A DNA stretch of 51,084 bases, taken from contig CANGUG010000017.1 of the NCBI GenBank assembly GCA_947457075.1, positions 1-51,084 of the forward strand, in the 5' to 3' direction. The notes under the pieces are model-generated. The model was given only the letters and a program-made list of their open reading frames with translations. It had not been told where the DNA came from and ran no database searches. The position numbers and the translations under genes are program-made. Each line of letters begins with the position of its first letter. The first letter of the stretch is position 1. Origin of the DNA: Bacteroidota bacterium (GTDB lineage: Bacteria; Bacteroidota; Bacteroidia; Chitinophagales; Chitinophagaceae). Positions 45,204 through 51,084 of the stretch are shown in pieces.

Positions 45204-45983
45204 TTATTTTAGCTGGATACTTGCTTTGTAAACAAATGTGCCAGGTCCTTTTAGCCATATATGGTTAAAATGCCCGCCTCCTTGGTTATTAAAACTTACG
45301 GCTAATTTTCCTCCCAATGTTTGTATTTGAATTTCATGTTCTCCTTGTTTATACATACAGGAAGTAATGGCAGCAGCAGTCACGCCCGTACCACAACTGT
45401 AGGTTTCATTTTCAACACCTCTCTCATAAGTGCGCACAAATAAATGATCCTTTAAGTGCTGCACAAAATTCACATTGATTCCTTCTTTTTTAAATCTTTC
45501 ATTAAACCGAATGGCTTTTCCTTCATTAAACACTTCGAAATTTTCTATATCGGCAACTGTTTGAATGTAATGTGGTGAACCAGTATTGGTGACAAAAAAA
45601 TCTTCCCCTGTTTCAACTGCATTTACATCGCTCATTTTTAAATGTACCCAACCATTAGGATGAATACTTGCTTCATGAGGTCCATCAACGGCAATAAATT
45701 GGTAATGCTCTTTTATCATTCCACTGTCATGCGCAAATTGTACTAAACATCTGGCGCCATTACCACACATTGTACCTTCGGTACCATTGGCATTATAATA
45801 GGTCATTGAAAAATCGTATCCTTCGGCAGTCCCTAACAACATTAAACCATCGGCCCCTATGCCAAAACGACGATCACATAAAAATGCAATTTGTTGGTTA
45901 GATAAAGCAATACGCCCATCTCTATTGTCAATGATAACAAAGTCGTTCCCTGTGCCCTGGTATTTTGAAAAATGTATTTCCAT
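45204..45983 (-). CDS. dapF: diaminopimelate epimerase
   Basis: DapF interconverts LL- and meso-diaminopimelate for lysine and peptidoglycan synthesis. The two catalytic cysteines are Cys73 (MCGNGARC) and Cys197 (SCGTGVTA). KYQGTGNDFVIIDN at the N-terminus and RFGIGADGLMLL are also family signatures. At 259 residues the length is normal. It sits 14 bases after the nucleoside phosphorylase gene and 19 before the NUDIX gene. Confidence 0.96.
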   Translation of the reverse strand: MEIHFSKYQGTGNDFVIIDNRDGRIALSNQQIAFLCDRRFGIGADGLMLLGTAEGYDFSMTYYNANGTEGTMCGNGARCLVQFAHDSGMIKEHYQFIAVDGPHEASIHPNGWVHLKMSDVNAVETGEDFFVTNTGSPHYIQTVADIENFEVFNEGKAIRFNERFKKEGINVNFVQHLKDHLFVRTYERGVENETYSCGTGVTAAAITSCMYKQGEHEIQIQTLGGKLAVSFNNQGGGHFNHIWLKGPGTFVYKASIQLK

Positions 45984-45997
45984 GGTACGTGCTTAAA

Positions 45998-46873
45998 TTA
46001 AATAGTAGCGATAATGCCTAAAGTTTTTTGAATCATATTATCAACTGCTTTGGCCATGTCCTTACTATATTCTTTTTTTACCCGATTGGCAATGATCACA
46101 TTGACACTTAAGCATTGATGACCCAATAAATTACATAACCCATAAATCGCACTGGTCTCCATTTCGAAATTTGCAATATGATGGTTGCCAAATCTGAAGC
46201 TAGTCATTTGGTCCACCAAGTTAGGCATACTCAAAGGGAGTCTCAAAATACGACCCTGTGGTCCATAAAAACCTGGACAAGTCACGGTAATACCATGATT
46301 GTAGCCATCAGTAAAATGTTTCAACAATCCTTTACTCGCACTTGCAATATAGGGTTGTACTTTATGTGCCGTTATTTGAGTGTGTTGTTCAAAAGCAGAG
46401 AGAATTGCCTGCTCTTCGTCATTATTTTGTAGGTTGTAAAAATGCAATAAATTATCAATACCTAAGCCATGCGTTCCTGCCACTAATTGGTCAACACCTA
46501 CTTCGCCTTGAAGGGAACCACAAGTACCCATTCTGATAATAGAAACCGATTTTTTTTGTTCCTGCAGGGTTCTTGTTTCAAAATCGATATTCACCAATGC
46601 GTCCACTTCGTTTAAGGCAATATCAATATTGTCAGGACCGATACCTGTACTTAATACAGAGATTCTTTTTTGACCAACATATCCTGTATGTGTGATAAAT
46701 TCTCGGTGTTCGCATTTGTGTTCAATACGATCAAAATATTTACTGACACTGGCCACTCTTTCGGGGTCACCAACAGTGATAATGGTATCCGCTATCTCCT
46801 CGGGTCTTACGTTTAAGTGGTAAACCGCTCCGCGGTCGTTAATAATGAGTTCAGAAGCGCCAATTGCTGACAT
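45998..46873 (-). CDS. nucleoside phosphorylase (uridine phosphorylase-like)
   Basis: The 291-residue protein belongs to the PNP/UDP family I. It has a phosphate-binding TVGDPERVASVSKYFD near residue 35, IRMGTCGSLQGEVGVDQLV at about 110, and an NFEMETSAIYGLCNLLGHQ segment at about 235 that binds ribose. The uridine or MTA/SAH preference cannot be read with confidence; the MET-SAIYGL pattern favours uridine phosphorylase. It heads the operon with dapF and a NUDIX hydrolase. Confidence 0.88.
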   Translation of the reverse strand: MSAIGASELIINDRGAVYHLNVRPEEIADTIITVGDPERVASVSKYFDRIEHKCEHREFITHTGYVGQKRISVLSTGIGPDNIDIALNEVDALVNIDFETRTLQEQKKSVSIIRMGTCGSLQGEVGVDQLVAGTHGLGIDNLLHFYNLQNNDEEQAILSAFEQHTQITAHKVQPYIASASKGLLKHFTDGYNHGITVTCPGFYGPQGRILRLPLSMPNLVDQMTSFRFGNHHIANFEMETSAIYGLCNLLGHQCLSVNVIIANRVKKEYSKDMAKAVDNMIQKTLGIIATI

Positions 46874-46969
46874 AGCTTAGTTATTTATGCTACAAATGTC
46901 GTTTAATTCGTATTAGTTGTAAAATTCTTTTATAATTAACTTCTTTGTGTTATTTTCGCGTCCCGAAAG

Positions 46970-47040
46970 GGTCCTGTGGCCGAGTGGCTAGGCAGAGCTC
47001 TGCAAAAGCTTCTACAGCGGTTCGAATCCGCTCGGGACCT
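46970..47040 (+). tRNA. tRNA-Cys (anticodon GCA)
   Basis: The 71-base sequence folds fully. Acceptor GGTCCTG pairs with CGGGACC, with discriminator T as expected for Cys. Anticodon stem is GAGCT/AGCTT with loop CTGCAAA, T arm AGCGG-TTCGAAT-CCGCT. CCA is not encoded. A -7-like TATTTTCG lies at 46951-46958. Confidence 0.94.
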
Positions 47041-47046
47041 CGATAC

Positions 47047-47079
47047 AAAGCCTCTTCACGAAAGTGAAGAGGCTTTTTT
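47047..47079 (+). terminator. intrinsic terminator of tRNA-Cys
   Basis: A perfect 13-bp stem (AAAGCCTCTTCAC/GTGAAGAGGCTTT) with a GAAA tetraloop runs into a T-tract, starting six bases after the tRNA. Confidence 0.9.
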
Positions 47080-47280
47080 GTTACGAGACCCAAAACAAGC
47101 GCCACGAAGTGGCTGATTTTAAAACGAGACTGTGTTTGGAGCTTGCTTCAAAAAACAGACAAGGTTTATAATCAAATGAGCGAAGCGAATAAGCTTTCGT
47201 AAGTTGGCGAGGAACAAAAAAGCACAACACAAATCAAAGATTTGTGTTGAAAAGGCTTTGGGTAAGCCGGGTTAGCCGAG

Positions 47281-47317
47281 AAGGATGCTAGCGAACAAAG
47301 TGAAGCTAGCTATCCAA
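47281..47317 (+). repeat. 37-base direct repeat, copy 1
   Basis: This copy is identical to 47333-47369. It contains the hairpin GCTAGC-GAACAAAGTGAA-GCTAGC with outer GGAT/ATCC. Confidence 0.95.
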
Positions 47318-47332
47318 GCCGGATATGTTTAA

Positions 47333-47369
47333 AAGGATGCTAGCGAACAAAGTGAAGCTAGCTATCCAA
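47333..47369 (+). repeat. 37-base direct repeat, copy 2
   Basis: An exact second copy, 15 bases after the first. A third, partial unit (AACAAAGTGAAGCATTGGC) follows from 47368 and runs into the promoter of the next gene. Confidence 0.95.
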
Positions 47370-47381
47370 CAAAGTGAAGCA

Positions 47382-47412
47382 TTGGCTATCCGCCCTTAAT
47401 CTCTTATTTTTG
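47382..47412 (+). promoter_or_regulatory. promoter of the 47417 gene, possibly leaderless
   Basis: TTG at 47382-47384, a 20-base spacer and TATTTTTG at 47405-47412 fit the Bacteroidota consensus. The box ends four bases before the ATG at 47417, so transcription should begin at or next to the start codon. The -33 element lies in the last partial unit of the repeat block. Confidence 0.5.
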
Positions 47413-47416
47413 CTCC

Positions 47417-47812
47417 ATGAAACATTCACAGAATATTGGCATTTTACTTTGTATCGCATTGTTATTTTGTACAACTCAGCCCTTAGTGATTATTGACAGT
47501 CAACACTGGGTGATTACTGGTTGGAAATCTGCAGGAACTAATTTTGGACAGCCTGGAAAATTCTTTGCTTATTTCGCAGGCTTGTCATTACTGTGTTTTG
47601 TGATACCCCTTTTATGGGCAAAGCGATTAAATGTTGCCTTGGCTGCATTAATCCTTGCATGGTCATTTAGAAATTATCTTGTTTTGTCCACCTGTCAAAT
47701 GGGGGAGTGTCCCCAAAAACAGTGGGCATTATATGCCTGTATTGTTATCTCTTTCGGTATTTTGATAATGACATTTTTACCCAAAATAAAAATACCAAAA
47801 TCAATAAAGTAA
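47417..47812 (+). CDS. small four-helix membrane protein of unknown function
   Basis: The 131-residue protein has hydrophobic segments at about residues 7-26, 50-66, 70-88 and 103-122. A periplasmic or cytoplasmic loop holds the two cysteines of STCQMGECPQ and a long first loop carries IDSQHWVITGWKSAGTNFGQPG. No family was recognised. The gene begins right behind the repeat block and ends at a bidirectional terminator. Confidence 0.65.
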   Translation: MKHSQNIGILLCIALLFCTTQPLVIIDSQHWVITGWKSAGTNFGQPGKFFAYFAGLSLLCFVIPLLWAKRLNVALAALILAWSFRNYLVLSTCQMGECPQKQWALYACIVISFGILIMTFLPKIKIPKSIK

Positions 47813-47819
47813 TAGTATA

Positions 47820-47851
47820 AAAAAAGCCTCGTTCAATTGCGAGGCTTTTTT
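47820..47851. terminator. bidirectional terminator
   Basis: AAAAAAGCCTCG and CGAGGCTTTTTT form a 12-bp stem around TTCAATTG. It lies between convergent genes, serving the 47417 gene on the plus strand and ornithine aminotransferase on the minus strand. Confidence 0.9.
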
Positions 47852-47863
47852 ATGTTCAAGAAA

Positions 47864-49099
47864 TTAAGATAGTTTTTTCAAAGCAGCATCAATAATACCC
47901 ACTGCTTCTTTTATTTGATTTTCATTGATAATAAGTGGTGGAGCAAATCGAATTTTGTCCCCATGCGTTGGCTTGGCTAATAATCCTAAATCTCTTAAAT
48001 GCAAACAAAGTTCCCAAGAAACTTCTGGGTCTTTATGATTAATTACGATTGCATTTAATAATCCACGACCACGTACTAATTTAATTAAGGGAGAGTTTAA
48101 TTTTTCAATTTCAGTCCTTAATAATTGGCCCATTGCTTCAGCATTCTCCGCCATTTTCTCAGACTTTAAAACTTCTAATGATTTCATTGCTACTGCACAT
48201 GCCAATGGATTCCCACCATAAGTAGATCCATGTTCTCCTGGCTTAATTTGCATCATTATAAAATCATCTGCTAACACTGCGGAAATAGGAAGGGTGCCTC
48301 CACTTAATGCTTTCCCTAAAATTAAAATATCAGGCCTAACCCCTTCGTGGTCACAGGCTAACATTTTACCTGTTCGGGCTAAACCAGTTTGAATTTCATC
48401 TGCAATAAATAAAACATTGTATTGAGTACATAAATCGCGCACCGCTTTTAAATAACCATCGTCGGGCAATACCACGCCCGCTTCACCTTGTATAGGTTCC
48501 ACCATAAACGCGGCAACGTTATGATCCTTTAATTCATTTTCTAATGCGGTTAAATCATTGTAAGGAACAATGCCAAAGCCTGGCATATAAGGTCCAAAAC
48601 CTTTATAACTACTAGGATCGGTTGAGGAGGAAATGGCGGCTAAAGTTCGGCCCCAGAAATTTCCTTCTGCAAAAATAATTTTAGCTTTATTTTCTTCAAT
48701 TCCTTTAACAGCATAACCCCATCTACGCGCAAGCTTAATAGCTGTTTCGCCTCCTTCCACTCCCGTATTCATTGGCAATACCTTATCGTATCCAAAATAT
48801 TGGGTGATATAAGCTTCGTATTCACCAAGCAGATTATTGTGAAAAGCACGAGAAGTTAAAGTTAATTTAGCCGCTTGCGCTTGAAGTGTTTTTATAATTT
48901 CTGGATGACAATGCCCTTGGTTTACGGCAGAGTAGCCACTCAGGAAATCGAAATATTTTTTCCCATCTACATCATATAAATAAACCCCTTCGCCTTTTTC
49001 TAAAACAACAGGAATGGGATGGTAATTATGGGCGCCGTATTGATCTTCTAGTGCCAAATACTTTGCAGCATTAGCACTAACATTATGGTTAGTTGACAT
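47864..49099 (-). CDS. rocD: ornithine aminotransferase
   Basis: The PLP enzyme converts ornithine and 2-oxoglutarate to glutamate semialdehyde and glutamate. N-terminal [20 protein letters not shown] and [22 protein letters not shown] are typical of RocD. The PLP lysine is Lys263 in [15 protein letters not shown], Asp234 is in [10 protein letters not shown], and the substrate-binding [12 protein letters not shown] is present. I use the ATG at 49099 (411 residues); the TTG at 49108 adds only three residues. A 155-base AT-rich gap with no obvious motif separates it from the divergent GT2 gene. Confidence 0.93.
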   Translation of the reverse strand: MSTNHNVSANAAKYLALEDQYGAHNYHPIPVVLEKGEGVYLYDVDGKKYFDFLSGYSAVNQGHCHPEIIKTLQAQAAKLTLTSRAFHNNLLGEYEAYITQYFGYDKVLPMNTGVEGGETAIKLARRWGYAVKGIEENKAKIIFAEGNFWGRTLAAISSSTDPSSYKGFGPYMPGFGIVPYNDLTALENELKDHNVAAFMVEPIQGEAGVVLPDDGYLKAVRDLCTQYNVLFIADEIQTGLARTGKMLACDHEGVRPDILILGKALSGGTLPISAVLADDFIMMQIKPGEHGSTYGGNPLACAVAMKSLEVLKSEKMAENAEAMGQLLRTEIEKLNSPLIKLVRGRGLLNAIVINHKDPEVSWELCLHLRDLGLLAKPTHGDKIRFAPPLIINENQIKEAVGIIDAALKKLS

Positions 49100-49254
49100 T
49101 GAATACAATTTTATAAATTAAAATTAGGAGAAAAGCTATTCCATTGAAATAGCGAACAGAACGAAAAGTGGGTGTAAATTCAATTACCCCAAGGGATGAT
49201 TGAGTAAATCTAAGTTCAAAATAAGGATATGTGCCTTTTTCATGGGACTAAGTT

Positions 49255-50325
49255 ATGTTTTTCTCTTTAAATTCCCATATTTTGGACTTACATTCGCAAA
49301 AACAAAATCGTTTGAAACCTTTTGTATCCATCGTTATTCTTAATTATAATGGAGTAAAATACTTGCAACAGTTTTTACCTTCTGTTATGGCTACTCAATA
49401 TGAAAATTTTGAGGTAGTGGTAGCAGATAATGGTTCAAAGGACGATTCTTTACAATTTTTACAAAACCATTTCCCAGCTGTTAAAATTATCACCTCCCCT
49501 ACAAATGAAGGTTTTGCAGGAGGGTATAATTGGGCTTTGAAATTAATTAAGGCAGATTATTATGTGCTGCTCAACTCCGATGTGGAAGTGACTCCTAATT
49601 GGATTGGCCCCATGGTAGAAGTGCTAGAAAAAGATACATTAAATGCTGCTTGTCAGCCAAAGTTATTGTCACAGAAAGAGCCTGCCTTGTTCGAATATGC
49701 AGGGGCAGCAGGTGGTTGGATTGATGGCTTTGGTTACCCATTTTCAAGAGGTAGGGTATTTGATGTTTGTGAAAAAGATGAAAAGCAATATGATTCCATT
49801 GAACCTATTTTTTGGGCATCAGGAGCAGCAATGATGATAAGATCCTCTGTTTTTCATGAACTTGGCGGATTTGATGCAAGTTTTTTTGCGCACCAGGAAG
49901 AGATTGACCTTTGTTGGAGAATACAGTTAGCGGGCTATACTATTTTTTGTTGCCCGACAGCAGTTGTTTACCATGTAGGGGCAGGTACCCTACCTAGGGG
50001 AGGGCGTAAAGTGTTTTTAAATTTCAGGAATAACCTGGTAATGTTGTGCAAGAATTTGCCTTTTTCTGAACTTTTGTGGAAACTACCTTTTAGACTGGCT
50101 TTGGATGCGATTTCGGCTTGGAAGGGCTTATTAAGTGGGGATGGTTATTTTTTTACTGCCATTGTTAAGGCTCATTTTGCTGTTTTTGGCCGTTTAATTA
50201 CCGGTCAAATTAAGCGTTCCAAAGCAACCAAAAGCTTAAATTTATTGAATGGGGTTTATGCCGAATCCCTGGTTTTCCAATACTTTATAAAAAAGAAGCA
50301 ACATTTTAAGAAAATTGTCCACTAA
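49255..50325 (+). CDS. glycosyltransferase family 2
   Basis: The 356-residue protein has SIVILNYNGVKYLQQFLPSV after a 25-residue lead-in, VVADNGSKDDS, a TNEGFAGGYNWAL loop, and VLLNSDVEVTPNW as the acidic motif at about residue 105. FFAHQEEIDLCWRIQLAGY holds further catalytic acids. The layout equals that of rhamnosyltransferase-like GT2 proteins. It lies outside the main glycan region and stands alone between rocD and a small membrane protein. Confidence 0.92.
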   Translation: MFFSLNSHILDLHSQKQNRLKPFVSIVILNYNGVKYLQQFLPSVMATQYENFEVVVADNGSKDDSLQFLQNHFPAVKIITSPTNEGFAGGYNWALKLIKADYYVLLNSDVEVTPNWIGPMVEVLEKDTLNAACQPKLLSQKEPALFEYAGAAGGWIDGFGYPFSRGRVFDVCEKDEKQYDSIEPIFWASGAAMMIRSSVFHELGGFDASFFAHQEEIDLCWRIQLAGYTIFCCPTAVVYHVGAGTLPRGGRKVFLNFRNNLVMLCKNLPFSELLWKLPFRLALDAISAWKGLLSGDGYFFTAIVKAHFAVFGRLITGQIKRSKATKSLNLLNGVYAESLVFQYFIKKKQHFKKIVH

Positions 50326-50351
50326 CTGCCTGTTTATTAAGAACTAGTTGC

Positions 50352-50359
50352 TATTTTTG
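50352..50359 (+). promoter_or_regulatory. -7 promoter element (TATTTTTG) of the 50378 gene
   Basis: The exact element ends 18 bases before the ATG at 50378. The -33 element is unclear. Confidence 0.45.
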
Positions 50360-50377
50360 CGTCCGTAATTCAATCAT

Positions 50378-50581
50378 ATGTCACAAGATTTAAATCAACC
50401 AGAAGTTTCTAAAGATATCAACTCAAATTGGGTGACTTCTTCTAGATTCTTATTCTACGTTTCAGTTTTTGCTATATTGTCATTGGTTATTGGCAACTGC
50501 ACGAAAATATTCAGCAGTGGTTTTAAAAAGCCTACGCCAGAAGTGCAAACCAGCTCACAGTATAAGCCAGAATATAAGTAG
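50378..50581 (+). CDS. small single-helix membrane protein
   Basis: The 67-residue protein has one transmembrane helix at about residues 24-41 (SRFLFYVSVFAILSLVIGN). A polar N-terminus precedes it and a Pro/Gln/Lys-rich tail follows. A Cys directly after the helix is not in a lipobox. The exact -7 element upstream and the A-rich start support it being real. Function unknown. Confidence 0.65.
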   Translation: MSQDLNQPEVSKDINSNWVTSSRFLFYVSVFAILSLVIGNCTKIFSSGFKKPTPEVQTSSQYKPEYK

Positions 50582-50588
50582 AAAAAAT

Positions 50589-50619
50589 TTTGTTGGTGTG
50601 CTTTGAATCCTTATTTTTG
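50589..50619 (+). promoter_or_regulatory. promoter of the tRNA-Gly / tRNA-Leu unit
   Basis: TTTG (50589-50592), a 19-base spacer and TATTTTTG (50612-50619) exactly match the consensus. The predicted start near 50624 lies about 22 bases before tRNA-Gly, the same geometry as for tRNA-Lys. Confidence 0.75.
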
Positions 50620-50645
50620 CACTCCTAAAAATAGTTCTTATACAA

Positions 50646-50718
<73 letters not shown>

Positions 50719-50720
50719 CC

Positions 50721-50752
50721 AAAAACCCGAATTTCGGTTCGGGTTTTTTTTT
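50721..50752 (+). terminator. terminator-like hairpin between tRNA-Gly and tRNA-Leu
   Basis: An 11-bp stem (AAAAACCCGAA/TTCGGGTTTTT) with a 6-base loop runs into a T-tract. It ends 16 bases before tRNA-Leu, leaving no room for a separate tRNA-Leu promoter. Confidence 0.8.
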
Positions 50753-50768
50753 AAGTCTTTCAATAGAC

Positions 50769-50854
50769 GCCTTGGTGGTGGAACTGGTAGACACGCAGGA
50801 CTTAAAATCCTGTGGGCCGCAACGCCCGTGCGGGTTCGATTCCCGCCTGAGGCA
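50769..50854 (+). tRNA. tRNA-Leu (anticodon TAA)
   Basis: This is an 86-base class II tRNA. Acceptor GCCTTGG pairs with CTGAGGC, discriminator A; anticodon stem CAGGA/TCCTG with loop CTTAAAA; a long variable arm (GGGC...GCCCGT); T arm GCGGG-TTCGATT-CCCGC. CCA is not encoded. Confidence 0.95.
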
Positions 50855-50855
50855 C

Positions 50856-50886
50856 AAAGCCTCTCACAATGTGAGAGGCTTTTTTT
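50856..50886 (+). terminator. intrinsic terminator of tRNA-Leu
   Basis: A 12-bp stem (AAAGCCTCTCAC/GTGAGAGGCTTT) with a 3-base loop and a T-tract begins two bases after the tRNA. Confidence 0.9.
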
Positions 50887-50963
50887 ATGCGAAGACGCGA
50901 ATCAAGCTTGCTTGAATGAGCGGAAGCGCATAAAAAAAGCCAAATAAAATGCATCGCATTTTA

Positions 50964-51009
50964 TTTGAAAGGCTTTGGGTAAAACCGACTCGAATGGGAA
51001 GACGGCGAA
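50964..51009 (+). repeat. 46-base direct repeat, copy 1
   Basis: This copy is identical to 51039-51084, giving a period of 75 bases. It spans the GGCTTTGGGT core and the first half of the end hairpin. Confidence 0.95.
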
Positions 51010-51038
51010 TGAAAAGAGCCGGCAGTCCCGTTTAAGAG

Positions 51039-51084
51039 TTTGAAAGGCTTTGGGTAAAACCGACTCGAATGGGAAGACGGCGAA
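51039..51084 (+). repeat. 46-base direct repeat, copy 2 (reaches the window end)
   Basis: Identity with copy 1 runs to the last base of the window, so the true repeat may be longer and more copies may follow. Confidence 0.95.

Larger units (their letters stand above)
47094..47400 (+). repeat. multi-hairpin repeat block 3' of tRNA-Cys
   Basis: After the terminator comes a segment with AATGAGCGAAGCGAATAAGC. Then an inner hairpin, CAACACAAATC paired with GATTTGTGTTG (47224-47248), leads to the core AAGGCTTTGGGTAA (47253-47264). End hairpins GCTAGC-GAACAAAGTGAA-GCTAGC follow, framed by GGAT and ATCC. The module order equals that after tRNA-Lys and tRNA-Leu, but the stems have other sequences. 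This accounts for the 376-base gap; no gene is seen in it. Confidence 0.8.
50883..51084 (+). repeat. multi-hairpin repeat block 3' of tRNA-Leu (cut by the window end)
   Basis: The order is: a module with ATGCGAAGACGCGAATCAAG, CTTGCTTGAATGAGCGG and AAGCGCAT; an inner hairpin AAATAAAATGC-ATC-GCATTTTATTT (50942-50966) inside AAAGCC/GGCTTT; the core GGCTTTGGGTAAAACC; and a hairpin CGGC-GAATGAAAAGA-GCCG. The first module matches the one after tRNA-Lys at most positions, including AAGCTTGCTTGA. The block continues to the last base of the window. Confidence 0.85.

Noticed and set aside
47094..47400. Integron attC-like sites as an explanation of the hairpin blocks
   Set aside because: The paired stems are suggestive, but I see no conserved GTTRRRY/RYYYAAC ends, no integron integrase and no cassette-style gene order.
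50964..51084. CRISPR-like array (46-base repeats with 29-base spacer)
   Set aside because: Only two units are visible, the unit carries half of a hairpin shared with the blocks at other tRNAs, and no cas genes are near. The same holds for the 37-base repeats at 47281-47369 with a 15-base spacer.

Overview
The window looks like a chromosome segment of a Bacteroidota bacterium. Genes lack Shine-Dalgarno sites, and many starts and tRNAs are preceded by the Bacteroidota promoter pair TTTG / TAnnTTTG. The gene set (BshC, a POTRA outer-membrane protein, GH20 and GH29 glycosidases, a GIGT-type fibre protein, futalosine-route MqnA) fits the phylum. A member of the Chitinophagaceae or a close relative is my best guess, but that is inference.

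Layout. (1) 1-6880 is a visibly AT-rich accessory stretch ending at the 3' side of a tRNA-Lys. It holds the end of a fibre-like protein, small secreted proteins and lipoproteins (one LprI/DUF1311-like), two small membrane proteins, and a compact minus-strand cassette of one SPFH-SHOCT protein plus three small proteins that share a CPxC...CEWCG zinc ribbon. (2) 6881-33852 is mostly housekeeping: tRNA-Lys, an SDR, a SAM hydrolase-type protein, lpdA, prfC, rimO, a sterol-desaturase-type membrane hydroxylase, bshC, purE, GH29, pdxJ, a UbiD decarboxylase, a DUF2452 protein, a POTRA outer-membrane protein, GH20, ahcY, an Lrp regulator, GNAT, valS, a DnaQ-like exonuclease, purB and mqnA. (3) 33835-43511 is a surface-glycan region: flippase, four GT2 glycosyltransferases, an FkbM methyltransferase, an acyltransferase-3 and a YfhO-type membrane protein. 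(4) 43592-46873 holds a small membrane protein with a YhhQ-type queuosine-precursor transporter, then an operon of nucleoside phosphorylase, dapF and a NUDIX hydrolase. (5) 46970-51084 holds tRNA-Cys, a small membrane protein, ornithine aminotransferase, a fifth GT2, a one-helix protein, tRNA-Gly, tRNA-Leu and a repeat block cut by the window end.

Two things stand out. First, a family of multi-hairpin repeats lies directly 3' of tRNA-Lys, tRNA-Cys and tRNA-Leu. Its short linkers are conserved (GCTTTGGGT core, GAA-rich loops) while its stems differ completely but stay paired; degenerate copies are scattered through the accessory stretch. I know no named family that matches. Second, the SPFH plus triple zinc-ribbon cassette resembles in logic the YdjG/YdjI envelope-stress partners of Bacillus, but has no PspA and carries three ribbon proteins of different architecture.

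Metabolic links: MqnA and UbiD suggest menaquinone made by the futalosine route. AhcY and the SAM hydrolase both release adenosine from the methyl cycle. PurE and PurB serve purine synthesis. PrfC, RimO, ValS and the queuosine-precursor transporter serve translation.
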